Shown here: positions 14,052 to 24,153 of the stretch, in pieces | Position numbering within the stretch: the stretch's first letter is position 1 | Layout: every line of letters starts with the position of its first letter | Assembly: GCF_007431345.1 (NCBI RefSeq) | Contig: NZ_CP041730.1 | Location: forward strand, 1,116,001 to 1,180,000 | From: Chitinimonas arctica | GTDB lineage: Bacteria > Pseudomonadota > Gammaproteobacteria > Burkholderiales > Chitinimonadaceae | Direction of reading: 5' to 3' | Length of the DNA: 64,000 nucleotides | Program-made: the position numbers and the translations under genes | The notes under the pieces: generated by a model | Seen by the model: the letters and a program-made list of their open reading frames with translations, nothing else | Told to the model about the DNA's origin: nothing | Databases searched by the model: none

Positions 14052-16703
14052 TTACAGGCCGCTGTAGACACGTACCGCATAGCCCAGGCGGACATTGCCC
14101 GGGTTGCGGAACTGCAGCGTGACGGTCAGGCGCTGCCCAGCCGTGACCGAGCCGGGAAGGCGGATCGCCGGCAGATTGGCGACCGTGGCATTGCCATTGG
14201 CCAGGCTCACGCCGGCAGGCAGATCGGCCAGGGCCAGGGCAAGCGGACCGGCCATGGCATTGGTCGCGGTCAGCGTCACGGTGCCCTGGTAGATGCCGGT
14301 GGCACGGTTGTAGCTGAGGCCGGACGCCTGCCAGGTGAAATTGGCCGAACCATCCACCAGCGGCGGCAGGCTGATACGGGCGACTTCCGGTTCATGGTCG
14401 CTGGTCTGGTTGGCGAATTCGCTATTCACGTGCACCACGTCGTATTCCGTCCGGCTGGCCAGGCCGGCGCTGACCAGGATATGGTCGAGTGCTTGCGAGT
14501 TGCCTTCGTATACATAGGTATAGCGCTCGCCCGGCGGCAGGTTTTCTACCAGGTCGCGCAGTCCCGCCGCCTTGAGTATCCCCAGGGCAGGCGAGAACTC
14601 GAAGTCATTCATATCGCCCAGCACCACCACGCCCGCCTGTGCATCGGCCTGCAGAATGCGCGAGACGAACTGCGCCACGACCTGGGTCTGCTGCATGCGC
14701 TTGGGCTCGGTGCCCAGTTGCGGCGGCTGGAAGCGGCCGAACAAGGGCTGGTCGGTGGTCTTGGCGTTGAAGTGGTTGGCGATCAGGAAGACCTTGCGGC
14801 CGTTGAAGACGAATTCGCCCGCCAGCGGCTTGCGGCTATTGCTGAAGGCCGGATTGGCCGGTTCGATACGGCCCGGGCTGGCGGACAGGCGCGGGCCGTC
14901 GCTACCCTGCTGGACGCTGATGGCGCTGACGGCATCGCCACCCGGCCGGTCGATAAAGGCCACCCGCGCCGGATTGAACAGAAAGCCCTGGCGGATATTG
15001 CCGCCGGGTTCTCCGCCGTCCTGGCCGTTGAGCGGATTGATGGCGCGGAATTGATAAACCGGCCCACCCGCCTGGCTGATGGACTGGAACAGCCGGGCAA
15101 AGGTCCGGCCGGCATCCACTTCGCCGCTATTGGCGGCGCCGTCGTTGTCCTGCACTTCCATCACCGCGACGATATCGGGCGATTGCAGGTTGTGGACGAT
15201 CTGCCTGGCCAAGCCATCGAACTTGCCGGCCGAATCGCCGGCCGACAGGTTTTCCAGATTGAAGGAGGCGATGGCCAATTCGTTGACCAACTGCGGCCGG
15301 GTACGCTCCTGGCTCAGGCCACCGCGCGCCAGGCCGCTCAGCTCGCCGGCCAGCAGTTTGAAGTCGCCGTTGCCGTAGTCGAGGATGCCGGAGATCGCGG
15401 CAAAGCGATCGCCCACATCGACTTGCGGCGGGGTCGCCACGCCCTTGACCACGGTCAGCCGTTCGGGATTGAAGTCGCCGGCGGCCACCACCACGCCGCC
15501 GCGCGGCGTGCGGGTTTGCGTCGCGCTGCCATTGTCCGGCAACACCACCATATCGCCGGCCGCATTGCTCGGACCGACCACGACCGGCGCCGGCACCTGC
15601 ACGCGCATCCCTTCCAGGCTCTCGTAGAAATCGATCGCGTTGACGCTGGGCACCAGCACGCCAAGCGTCTCGACGTCGCCATGGCCCATATGGATCAGCG
15701 CGCCGGGCGCCTGCCGGCCGGCCGCGCCGATCACGGTGGCGACCGGCAAGGCATTGCCGTGCGAGATCATGCGCACCGTAGGCGCGGTGATTTCGGTAGT
15801 GGTGAGATTCTCGGCGGCGTTGCTGCCGCCAGGGCGGTATTCGGTCACCAGACCGTTGACCTGGACCGCGTCGCCTACCTGCACGGTCGGCGCGCTGCCG
15901 GTGTAGACAAAGACACCTTCCGAGGTGACGGGATCGTTGTCCGGTTCGGCGTCCTGCATAAAGAAGCCATTGCTCATCAGCGCCGTGACGACACCGGGCA
16001 CCTGGACGACCTGGCGGCCCTTCAGCGGCGACAGATGGGCGCGGCCCTGGATATCGTGGATACGGGCCTGCACCGGCTCGACCGGTCCGCCGTCGTCGCC
16101 GCAGAGGTGCGGGGCCGTGGCGCGGTTGCGCGGAACCGGCATGCCGGTGCTGAAGTCGGCGCTATTGCTGTTGCTGTCGCTGCAACCCACCGCGCCGCGC
16201 AATACCGACAAGGTATTGGAAGGCGCCGGAGCGGCACCGCCCTCGGCATTGTTGGCACTGCCGAAGCCGACGAAATCGACCACATTGGCGGTCAGGGCGC
16301 AGCTGCTGCCGCATGGCAGCGGCGTGTCGTTATTGACCAGCGCCACCTTGCCGGCGGTACCGGACAGGGTCAAGGCGCCGATGGCGTCGGGATTGGGCAG
16401 ATTCTGCGTACCACCCGCGCCGGCGGCTTGCTGTACCAGGTAATATTGGCCCGCCTGGAGGACACCGCTCAGGCTGGTCTTCTGCCAATTGCTACCGCTG
16501 GCGCTGGCGTATTGGACGCTCCACCCGTCGAGGGTGACGGGCGCATCGCCGCGATTGAACAATTCGATAAAGTCATTGCGCCACACCGACCCGCTATTGC
16601 CGCCGCCGCCATAAACCTGGCTGATGACCGGCAGCCCAGCCGCCAACGCCGGCATGGCCAGCCCTGCCATCGCAATAGCGATGGCAATATCCTTCTGCTT
16701 CAT
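14052..16703 (-). CDS. Secreted ExeM/NucH-family endonuclease with lamin-tail domain
   Basis: 883 residues. Signal peptide MKQKDIAIAIAMAGLAMPALAAG. Then a lamin-tail domain (VISQVYGGGGNSGSVWRNDF, IELFNRGDAPVTLDGWSVQY), an OB-like middle region (GVFVYTGSAPTVQVGDAVQV) and an endonuclease/exonuclease/phosphatase domain from about residue 490 with ELAIASFNLENLS, DIVAVMEVQDNDG, VFLIANHFNAK, VVLGDMNDFEFSP and TSDHEPEVA. These supply the catalytic Asp, His and metal ligands. ExeM-type enzymes degrade extracellular DNA, for nutrition, biofilm dispersal or trap escape. The C-terminus carries a beta-sandwich of about 90 residues rather than the LPXTG or GlyGly tail seen elsewhere. The start at 16703 has GGGGA upstream. 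Confidence 0.88.
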   Translation of the reverse strand: MKQKDIAIAIAMAGLAMPALAAGLPVISQVYGGGGNSGSVWRNDFIELFNRGDAPVTLDGWSVQYASASGSNWQKTSLSGVLQAGQYYLVQQAAGAGGTQNLPNPDAIGALTLSGTAGKVALVNNDTPLPCGSSCALTANVVDFVGFGSANNAEGGAAPAPSNTLSVLRGAVGCSDSNSNSADFSTGMPVPRNRATAPHLCGDDGGPVEPVQARIHDIQGRAHLSPLKGRQVVQVPGVVTALMSNGFFMQDAEPDNDPVTSEGVFVYTGSAPTVQVGDAVQVNGLVTEYRPGGSNAAENLTTTEITAPTVRMISHGNALPVATVIGAAGRQAPGALIHMGHGDVETLGVLVPSVNAIDFYESLEGMRVQVPAPVVVGPSNAAGDMVVLPDNGSATQTRTPRGGVVVAAGDFNPERLTVVKGVATPPQVDVGDRFAAISGILDYGNGDFKLLAGELSGLARGGLSQERTRPQLVNELAIASFNLENLSAGDSAGKFDGLARQIVHNLQSPDIVAVMEVQDNDGAANSGEVDAGRTFARLFQSISQAGGPVYQFRAINPLNGQDGGEPGGNIRQGFLFNPARVAFIDRPGGDAVSAISVQQGSDGPRLSASPGRIEPANPAFSNSRKPLAGEFVFNGRKVFLIANHFNAKTTDQPLFGRFQPPQLGTEPKRMQQTQVVAQFVSRILQADAQAGVVVLGDMNDFEFSPALGILKAAGLRDLVENLPPGERYTYVYEGNSQALDHILVSAGLASRTEYDVVHVNSEFANQTSDHEPEVARISLPPLVDGSANFTWQASGLSYNRATGIYQGTVTLTATNAMAGPLALALADLPAGVSLANGNATVANLPAIRLPGSVTAGQRLTVTLQFRNPGNVRLGYAVRVYSGL

Positions 16704-16946
16704 GATTTCCCCGTTTGTTCGATGGATGCGGGTGCGGTACCGGCCGCCCACGCGGATAGCGCCGTTCTATATTTGCGGCGCTGCTCAGACTGGCAAACGG
16801 GCGCAAAACTACAAGGAAGACATGACAAGCTGGTGACGTTTATATTTTACCGTGGCACGATCACAACGCTTTTGTCGGGTTATTTTCGCAGGTCCCTGCA
16901 GCCCCCTCCCGCCCTCCCCTCCTCCCTTGACCGGGAAAGCATACCC

Positions 16947-18311
16947 ATGGCCAAACCCAAAACCGTCTACACCTGCGCCGATTGCGGCGGTATCAACCCG
17001 AAATGGCAGGGCCAATGCCCCCATTGCAGCGCCTGGAACACGCTCTCCGAAACCATCGCGGTCGAGTCCAAACCAAGCCACGGACGCTTCAGCGCCCTGG
17101 CGGCCGGCGGCGGCGTGCAATCGCTGACCGACGTGCAGACGGCCGAGCTGCCACGGCTTTCGACCGGCAGCGAGGAATTGGACCGGGTGTTGGGCGGCGG
17201 CTTGGTGCGCGGCGGCGTGGTGCTGATCGGCGGCGACCCTGGGATCGGCAAGTCCACCCTGCTATTGCAGGCACTGGCGCATATCGGCAATCAACATCGG
17301 GTGCTGTATGTCAGCGGCGAGGAATCGGCCCAGCAGATCGCCCTGCGCGCCCGCCGCCTGACGGTGGACGCAGGCCCGGTACGGCTGCTGGCCGAGATCA
17401 ATATGGAGACCATTCTCGCCACCTTGTCGGCCGAGAAACCGGAAATCGTGGTGATCGACTCGATCCAGACGGTCTACAGCGAACACTTGCAGTCCGCGCC
17501 CGGTTCGGTGGCCCAGGTGCGCGAATGCTCGGCCCAGCTGACCCGCTACGCCAAGACCAGCGGCACCACCATCCTGCTGGTCGGCCACGTCACCAAGGAT
17601 GGCGCGCTGGCCGGTCCGCGCGTGCTGGAGCATATCGTCGATGCGGTGCTGTATTTCGAGGGCGATACCCACTCCAGCTTCCGGCTGATACGCGCGCAGA
17701 AGAACCGTTTCGGCGCGGTCAATGAGCTGGGCGTATTCGCCATGACCGACAAAGGCCTGCGCGGCGTCACCAACCCGTCCGCGCTGTTCCTGTCGCAACA
17801 CGCCGAGCCGGTGGCCGGGGCCTGCGTGCTGGTCACGCAAGAGGGTACCCGCCCGCTGCTTGTGGAAATACAGGCCCTGGTGGATGAGGCGCATGCGCCC
17901 AATCCCAAGCGCCTGGCGGTGGGACTGGAGCAAAACCGCTTGGCGCTGTTGCTGGCGGTGCTGCACCGGCACGCCGGGGTGGCCTGTTTCGACCAGGACG
18001 TGTTCGTCAACGCCGTGGGCGGCGTGCGCATCGCCGAGCCCGCCGCCGACCTGGCGGTATTGCTGGCGATTGTCTCCTCGCTGCGCAACCGGCCCTTGCC
18101 GGCCAAGCTGGTGGTGTTCGGCGAAGTGGGCCTGGCGGGCGAAGTCAGGCCGGTGCAACGCGGCCAGGAGCGTTTGAAGGAAGCGGCCAAGCTGGGCTTT
18201 ACCATGGCCATCATCCCCAAGGCCAATGCCCCCAAGACGCCCATTCCCGGCATGACCGTGCAGGCCGTGGACCGGCTGGAGCAGGCCGTGGCGGCCTTGC
18301 GCGACGCTTGA
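16947..18311 (+). CDS. radA: DNA repair protein RadA
   Basis: 454 residues. N-terminal zinc finger with CADCGG and CPHC pairs (residues 10-30), a RecA-like ATPase with Walker A GDPGIGKST and Walker B VVIDSIQT, the KNRFG motif unique to RadA (KNRFGAVNELG), and a Lon-like C-terminal domain (LPAKLVVFGEVGLAGEVRPV). RadA drives branch migration of recombination intermediates. The ATG at 16947 starts at the zinc finger. A much longer in-frame ORF reaches back to 13977 but is antisense to the nuclease gene and not part of this protein. Divergent from the secreted nuclease. Confidence 0.95.
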   Translation: MAKPKTVYTCADCGGINPKWQGQCPHCSAWNTLSETIAVESKPSHGRFSALAAGGGVQSLTDVQTAELPRLSTGSEELDRVLGGGLVRGGVVLIGGDPGIGKSTLLLQALAHIGNQHRVLYVSGEESAQQIALRARRLTVDAGPVRLLAEINMETILATLSAEKPEIVVIDSIQTVYSEHLQSAPGSVAQVRECSAQLTRYAKTSGTTILLVGHVTKDGALAGPRVLEHIVDAVLYFEGDTHSSFRLIRAQKNRFGAVNELGVFAMTDKGLRGVTNPSALFLSQHAEPVAGACVLVTQEGTRPLLVEIQALVDEAHAPNPKRLAVGLEQNRLALLLAVLHRHAGVACFDQDVFVNAVGGVRIAEPAADLAVLLAIVSSLRNRPLPAKLVVFGEVGLAGEVRPVQRGQERLKEAAKLGFTMAIIPKANAPKTPIPGMTVQAVDRLEQAVAALRDA

Positions 18312-18440
18312 AACCCAAGCTATCAATCCCATATAAACATTCAATCAACGCCCGCTTCTCGATTGAGCCTGCAATCGGGTAGCATTGACCTTGTACTGTC
18401 GGCTCAGCCGACGCGATCCAATGACCGGAGAATTTCATCT

Positions 18441-18770
18441 ATGAGCAGCGATCTCATCCATCACGTGACCGACGCCAGTTTCGAAGGCGATGTACTGCAA
18501 GCAACCGGCCCGGTGCTGGTGGACTACTGGGCCGAGTGGTGCGGTCCTTGCAAGATGATCGCCCCCATCCTCGACGAGGTGGCCAATGAGTACCAGGGCA
18601 AGCTGAAGGTGACCAAGCTCAATATCGACGAAAACCAGGCCACCCCGCCCAAGTTCGGCATCCGCGGCATCCCCACCCTGATGATCTTCAAGGATGGCGC
18701 AGTGGCCGCCACCAAGGTCGGCGCGCTGTCGAAATCGCAGCTGACCACCTTTATCGACAGCCACCTGTAA
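18441..18770 (+). CDS. trxA: Thioredoxin 1
   Basis: 108 residues with the canonical WAEWCGPCKMIAPILDEVA redox site, the cis-Pro motif GIRGIPTLMIFKDG and the usual length. It reduces protein disulfides, recycled by thioredoxin reductase. GGAG at 18427-18430 lies about 10 nt ahead of the ATG; an upstream in-frame start adds non-conserved residues. It is followed by a strong hairpin and then rho, an order found in many proteobacteria. Confidence 0.95.
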   Translation: MSSDLIHHVTDASFEGDVLQATGPVLVDYWAEWCGPCKMIAPILDEVANEYQGKLKVTKLNIDENQATPPKFGIRGIPTLMIFKDGAVAATKVGALSKSQLTTFIDSHL

Positions 18771-18786
18771 ACGGCTGTACGACCCG

Positions 18787-18828
18787 GCGCCGCGTGCTTG
18801 TTCTGCAACAAGCGGGCGGCGCTTTGCG
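18787..18828 (+). terminator. Terminator-like hairpin after trxA
   Basis: GCGCCGC...GCTTGT (from 18787) pairs with ACAAGC...GCGGCGC (to 18822) around a short TCTGCA loop with a small internal mismatch, followed by TTTGCGTTTGTG. It lies between trxA and rho and would limit read-through into rho. Confidence 0.6.
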
Positions 18829-18986
18829 TTTGTGCATTGACAGCGGCGAGGCCGCCCACTAAGCTGCGCTGAAACCTGTTCCAACTGCCGATGAGTCCAT
18901 TCCGGCAGTTCACGGCACCAAAGCCGATTCCCGTATCCCTCCTTAAGAAATCATTCTTCCACCAAGACTGGAAAGTCTACCCGCAC

Positions 18987-20237
<1,251 letters not shown>

Positions 20238-20238
20238 G

Positions 20239-20268
20239 CTTTGCCGGCCGCGCCTTTGCCGGCCGCGC
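20239..20268 (+). repeat. 15-bp tandem repeat after rho
   Basis: CTTTGCCGGCCGCGC is present twice in perfect tandem (20239-20253 and 20254-20268), immediately after the rho stop codon. Each unit contains the palindrome GCCGGC. Confidence 0.85.
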
Positions 20269-20276
20269 CGGAATAC

Positions 20277-20318
20277 AGGGTGTTGAACGGGTGAAAATGC
20301 TTGCCCGTTCAACACCCT
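20277..20318 (+). terminator. Long perfect hairpin downstream of rho
   Basis: AGGGTGTTGAACGGG (20277-20291) and CCCGTTCAACACCCT (20304-20318) form a 15-bp stem without mismatch around a 12-base loop. There is no T-tract after it, so it is not a classical intrinsic terminator. It may stabilise the 3' end of rho mRNA or act as a binding site, and it overlaps the probable promoter region of rpmE2. Confidence 0.5.
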
Positions 20319-20330
20319 ATCGCGCATAAT
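20301..20330 (+). promoter_or_regulatory. Candidate promoter of rpmE2
   Basis: TTGCCC (20301-20306) and CATAAT (20325-20330) are separated by 18 bases, about 70 nt ahead of the rpmE2 start. The -35 box lies in the right arm of the long hairpin. Confidence 0.35.
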
Positions 20331-20401
20331 CGCGGACTTTTCTACGCAAGACCGGGCACTGTACAACCCAGGCCCACCTTTAGCTCAAAGGGACTCCCAA
20401 A

Positions 20402-20665
20402 ATGAAGCAAGGCATTCACCCAGAATACAAAGAAGTCATCTTTTTCGACGCAAGCGTTGACTTCAAATTCCTGACCCGCACCACCATGAAGGCGCGCGGC
20501 GCCGAAATGATGAAGTGGACCGACGGCAAGGAATACCCGGTCGTGCGTCTGGACGTTTCGTCCGAATCGCACCCCTTCTACACCGGCAAGCAAAAGATCG
20601 TCGATACCGCCGGCCGTATCGAGAAGTTCAACAGCAAGTACGCCATGCTCAGCGCCAAGAAGTAA
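20402..20665 (+). CDS. rpmE2: 50S ribosomal protein L31, type B (zinc-free)
   Basis: 87 residues beginning MKQGIHPEYKEVIFFDASVD and ending KFNSKYAMLSAKK. The sequence lacks the Cys residues of the zinc-binding type A L31, which identifies the type B form that replaces it when zinc is short. Ribosome site AAAGGGA precedes the ATG. No Zur-like operator was seen upstream, so it may be the only, constitutive L31 here. It is followed by a good terminator. Confidence 0.93.
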   Translation: MKQGIHPEYKEVIFFDASVDFKFLTRTTMKARGAEMMKWTDGKEYPVVRLDVSSESHPFYTGKQKIVDTAGRIEKFNSKYAMLSAKK

Positions 20666-20703
20666 TCGGCGCAACGGGCGGCCCCTGGCCGCCTTGTGCA
20701 GGA

Positions 20704-20729
20704 AAAGGCAGCCGCGTGCTGCCTTTTTT
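20704..20729 (+). terminator. Intrinsic terminator of rpmE2
   Basis: AAAGGCAGC (20704-20712) pairs with GCTGCCTTT (20718-20726) around a 5-base loop and runs into TTTTTTC. Position 40 nt after the rpmE2 stop. Confidence 0.8.
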
Positions 20730-20808
20730 CATGCCCACGCCTCGCGTGGCGGATACGTCCATCGACCCGCCTGCTAGACTTCGCCATTCGCCCGAAACAC
20801 GCCTTGCC

Positions 20809-22458
20809 ATGCTGACTTATACCCCACCGCACGAACAGGATCTGCCTCCGGCCACCGAAAAGCCCTGGTTGCTGTTGCTGCTATGCCTGGTCTGGCTGCT
20901 GCCCGGCCTGCTGGGCCGCGAACCGCTCAAACCGGATGAAACCCTGGTTGCCGATATCGTGCGCAATCTGCTGGACGGCGGCAAGTGGGCCTTGCCCACC
21001 GTGGCGGGCGAAGCCTGGCTGGAGCGCGGGCCGCTGTTCTATTGGGTCGCGGCAGGCTGCGCCTGGCTGGGCGACACCGTGGGGCTACCGCTGCACGAAG
21101 GCGCCCGCTTGGCCACCGGCCTGTTCATGGCGCTGGCGCTGTGGGGTACCGGACTGTCCGCGCGTGAACTGATCGGCCGGCGGCATGGCCGCAGCGCGGT
21201 GCTGATCCTGATCGGCAGCGCCGGCCTGCTGCTGCCCGGCCATTCCTTGAATGGCGATGTGGCGGTGTTGGCGGCCTGGTGCTGGGGCATCTACGCGCTC
21301 GCCCTGGCGCCGCGCCGGCCCATGCAGGCCGCGCCGCTGCTGGGCGCCACCATGGCGGTTTGCGGGCTGGCCGGCAGCCTGGCCGAACCGCTGCTGCTGC
21401 TGGCGCTTGCCTTGGCCCTGACCCTGTTCCCGGCCTGGCGCTTTCGCCGCTACAGCCTGGTGCTGCTGATCGCACTCAGTATCGCGCTGCCGCTGATCAC
21501 CGCCTGGCCGCTGGCCTTGCAGCAAGCCTCCGACAGCGCCTTCGGCATCTGGTGGGATAACTACTCCCTGGGATTCTTTGGCGGTTTTGCCTTGCTGCAA
21601 GCACTGCACCCATTCGGCTTCTATCTGCAACTCTTGCCCTGGTTCGCCTGGCCCGGCTGGTTCCTCGCCGCCGCCACCGTGTGGATGCAGGGCGACCGGC
21701 TGATGCAGCCCCGTTTCCAACTACCCCTGCTGGCGGGCGGACTCGCCTTGCTCTGCCTGGTGCTCTCCAATAGCGGGCGGGCCGGCTATGCCCTGCTACT
21801 GTTACCGCCGCTGGCACTGATCGGCGCGGTCGGTCTGGATGTCTTGCGCCGCGGGGTCGCGTCCTTCCTCAACTGGTTCGGCGTGATGACCTTCGGCCTA
21901 TTGGCCATCTTTCTCTGGATAGCCTGGCTGGCGATACAATTTGGCGTACCGCAGCGCTTCAGCGACCGCATCCTGTCGCTGGCGCCCAGTTTTACCCCGC
22001 ATTTCGGCCTGGGCACCGCCTTATTGATCACCATCCTGACTGTCGCCTGGGTGTGGGCGGTATCGCGCCGCCGCACGGTGGGCCGCCAGGCCGTCACCAA
22101 CTGGGCCGCCGGCACCACCCTGTGCTGGGGACTGGCGGTTGCCGTTGCAGGCAACTGGGTCGATGCCCGCACCAGTTACCGCGACTTCGCGACCGCCATC
22201 GCGCCACAGTTGCCGCGCCAAGGCTGCGTGGCCAGCGAGAACCTGCAACCCAGCCAGCGCGCCGTATTGCACTACTACCTGGGCCTGACTACCCAACGGC
22301 GCGAACTGGTCACCGAGCCGGGCTGCGACTGGCTGCTGCGGCAGGCCGGTAGTGAAGCCCTCAGCGCCCCCGGCGGCTGGCGCGAAGTATGGCAAGGCGC
22401 CAGGCCGGGCGACCGCAACGAGCGCTATTACCTGTATCGGCGGGAAGCGACGGAATAA
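20809..22458 (+). CDS. ArnT-like glycosyltransferase, PMT/GT83 family membrane protein
   Basis: 549 residues, about 11-12 hydrophobic segments. The first periplasmic loop carries GREPLKPDETLVADIVRNLL, matching the conserved acidic loop of ArnT and protein O-mannosyltransferases (catalytic Asp/Glu in the PDE motif). RGPLFYWVAAGCAWLG matches the next conserved segment. The C-terminal soluble part (from about residue 465) resembles ArnT's periplasmic domain. Family members move a sugar from an isoprenoid-phosphate carrier to lipid A or protein. No arn operon is nearby, so the sugar and acceptor are unknown. The start at 20809 avoids an antisense-like N-terminal extension. Confidence 0.8.
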   Translation: MLTYTPPHEQDLPPATEKPWLLLLLCLVWLLPGLLGREPLKPDETLVADIVRNLLDGGKWALPTVAGEAWLERGPLFYWVAAGCAWLGDTVGLPLHEGARLATGLFMALALWGTGLSARELIGRRHGRSAVLILIGSAGLLLPGHSLNGDVAVLAAWCWGIYALALAPRRPMQAAPLLGATMAVCGLAGSLAEPLLLLALALALTLFPAWRFRRYSLVLLIALSIALPLITAWPLALQQASDSAFGIWWDNYSLGFFGGFALLQALHPFGFYLQLLPWFAWPGWFLAAATVWMQGDRLMQPRFQLPLLAGGLALLCLVLSNSGRAGYALLLLPPLALIGAVGLDVLRRGVASFLNWFGVMTFGLLAIFLWIAWLAIQFGVPQRFSDRILSLAPSFTPHFGLGTALLITILTVAWVWAVSRRRTVGRQAVTNWAAGTTLCWGLAVAVAGNWVDARTSYRDFATAIAPQLPRQGCVASENLQPSQRAVLHYYLGLTTQRRELVTEPGCDWLLRQAGSEALSAPGGWREVWQGARPGDRNERYYLYRREATE

Positions 22459-22536
22459 GACCAAGGTACCGGCAAGCGACACTACTCCGACTGCCGGACT
22501 GGTGGCCGCAAGGTGACCTCGGCTAAACTACGGCCT

Positions 22537-22932
22537 ATGCACACCATCCAGACATCCCACTTGCAAATGCTGTTGGCCAGCTGCCTGGCGCTGGGTTGTC
22601 TGGTCACGGCCCACGCGGAACCGCGTGGTGCGCTGGTGCCACCGGTGGATGCCATGACCCAGTCGCGCGTGCCCAGCCAGGACGCGCAGGGCAAGGCCGA
22701 AAACAAGGTTGCCCAGAAAAGTCCGGCGCCATGCTGCGCATCGGGCAGCCGGAACTGCCCGGCCAAATGCACCAGTCCCTGCGTCAAGCCGCCGGCCAGG
22801 AACGGCTATTTCGGCTCGCTATTCGGCCTGCTGGACAGCCGTCCCAGCTGCCCTCGCCGCGATATCGCCGGCAACGACGAAGAGGACACGGCCCCCCTGC
22901 CCTCGCCGGACCGGCCGCCCCGGCTGATCTGA
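22537..22932 (+). CDS. Small Cys-rich secreted hypothetical protein
   Basis: 131 residues. The N-terminus MHTIQTSHLQMLLASCLALG then CLVTAHAEPRG is a probable signal peptide (cleavage after AHA). The mature part contains a Cys cluster (CCASGSRNC, CTSPC) and is otherwise Pro/Arg-rich with low order. An upstream in-frame start at 22513 adds eight residues. No recognised family. The minus strand has an ORF over the same DNA, but codon usage and signal peptide favour the plus strand. Confidence 0.5.
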   Translation: MHTIQTSHLQMLLASCLALGCLVTAHAEPRGALVPPVDAMTQSRVPSQDAQGKAENKVAQKSPAPCCASGSRNCPAKCTSPCVKPPARNGYFGSLFGLLDSRPSCPRRDIAGNDEEDTAPLPSPDRPPRLI

Positions 22933-22948
22933 TGGATTTGGTGCCGAG

Positions 22949-23815
22949 CTAACTCGGCATCATCAAGCGTACGCCGTAGCCCCCACCCATGACCTCCAGG
23001 CTGAACAAGCGATCGATATTGGGATGCTTGCCGGGATGCTTACGGGCATCGTCGGCGTGTTCGCAATACAGCCATTGACCCAATCGGGCGGCTTTCGGGG
23101 TGATCGCGCCAAAGTCGCGGAACAGGGCATGATAGACCGCCAGCGAGCCGGCCTGGCCCGGACGGTTCTCGATAATGGCTTCCAGCTTGCCTTCCCGCCA
23201 TAGCTGCATACCGGCCAGATGATCGATGCGCGGCAGCACCGCCAAGGCATCCTGGAAGGGCAGGCAAGGGGCTTGTTGCAGCAGGTTCTTGCTGGCTTCG
23301 CGGAATTTCGGGGCGCGGCTATCGCGCAGCCATTCGAACAGCGCCATCTCGCGCGTCACGATCACCACGCCGGCGGCGGCCGCGCGGGCCAGCGCCGCAG
23401 CCTTGTCCTCGCGGCCACGCGCGCCGATGGCATCGCTGACCAGGAAAACCTGCTTCCCCTGGGCCTGTAGTTCCAAAGCAGTTTGCAGTACGCAGACATG
23501 CGCTTCGATACCGCAAATCAATACCTGGCTACGTGCTTCGACGGGCGTGTTCCGCAAACAATCGGCGGCCACGCAGGAGAATAAGGTCTTGTCCACCACG
23601 GGCGCGTCGGGTGCGGCGCTTTTCAACAAGCCGAGCGTTGCGCCCAGCCCTTGTGGGTATTGCTCCGAAAAGACCACCGGCACGCCATTGAGTTTGGCGG
23701 CGTCCAGCAGCCAGCGCATGGACGCAAGCAGGCGGGGGGCGTCGTGAATGGCCGCGATCAGCTTCTCTTGTACGTCCACTACCAGCAGACTACAGTCCTC
23801 GGCGCGCATCAGCAT
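22949..23815 (-). CDS. Isochorismatase-family hydrolase fused to a DUF2322-like domain
   Basis: 288 residues. Residues 1-180 form a cysteine hydrolase domain: LLVVDVQEKL with the catalytic Asp, VVDKTLFSC with the Lys, and LICGIEAHVCVLQTALELQ with the nucleophilic Cys after the non-proline cis bond. It ends FREASKNLLQQ as stand-alone YcaC-like enzymes do. Residues 185-288 continue without a break into LPRIDHLAGMQLW, IENRPGQAGSLAVYHAL and DDARKHPGKHPNIDRLF, which I recognise as a DUF2322-type domain, normally a separate protein of about 100 residues. The substrate is unknown. The start could be at the second Met (MRAEDC). Confidence 0.75.
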   Translation of the reverse strand: MLMRAEDCSLLVVDVQEKLIAAIHDAPRLLASMRWLLDAAKLNGVPVVFSEQYPQGLGATLGLLKSAAPDAPVVDKTLFSCVAADCLRNTPVEARSQVLICGIEAHVCVLQTALELQAQGKQVFLVSDAIGARGREDKAAALARAAAAGVVIVTREMALFEWLRDSRAPKFREASKNLLQQAPCLPFQDALAVLPRIDHLAGMQLWREGKLEAIIENRPGQAGSLAVYHALFRDFGAITPKAARLGQWLYCEHADDARKHPGKHPNIDRLFSLEVMGGGYGVRLMMPS

Positions 23816-23909
23816 GACGGGTCTCCTTACCGTTATCGCAAGGCCTTCATGCTACCTGTCCAGCTCGCCAGGAAAAAGCGGAATCCACCCTACCCGCTTG
23901 CCGCCTGGA

Positions 23910-24104
23910 TTATTCCGCCTCATCCATCCAACACAGCTGAATCCCTTCCAGGATTTTTTCGCCGCAATGTTTGGGGTCGTCGTTAAAGCCGTCCAAGGCC
24001 AGTACCCATTCCATCAGATCGGTAAAGCGCACCGCCTTGGGGTCGGTATCGGGAAACTTATCCGCGAGGGCGATGGCGATTTCGCGGGAATCGGTCCACT
24101 TCAT
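23910..24104 (-). CDS. iscX: Fe-S cluster assembly protein IscX
   Basis: 64 residues, MKWTDSREIAIALADKFPDT then DLMEWVLALDGFNDDP and ending CWMDEAE, full length for IscX. It is a small acidic helical protein that binds IscS and iron and tunes the rate of cluster assembly. It closes the isc operon as in many proteobacteria, 49 nt after the DUF4124 gene. Confidence 0.93.
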   Translation of the reverse strand: MKWTDSREIAIALADKFPDTDPKAVRFTDLMEWVLALDGFNDDPKHCGEKILEGIQLCWMDEAE

Positions 24105-24153
24105 TTTGCTTGCTCCAGTTTGATATCTGCGATCGGGGCGCTGTTCTCGCGTA

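Noticed and set aside
13977..18311. A single 1444-codon open frame on the plus strand
   Set aside because: Its first 2970 bases are antisense to the well-supported secreted nuclease and the PEP-CTERM signal region; only the RadA part from 16947 on is real. Long antisense frames are expected in GC-rich DNA.
20391..20400. Zur-type operator ahead of rpmE2
   Set aside because: Searched because type B L31 is often zinc-repressed; no dyad resembling a Zur box was found between 20320 and 20401.
22482..22787. Minus-strand ORF of 101 codons overlapping the small Cys-rich gene
   Set aside because: The plus-strand frame has a plausible signal peptide and a Cys cluster; the minus frame shows neither start context nor domain.
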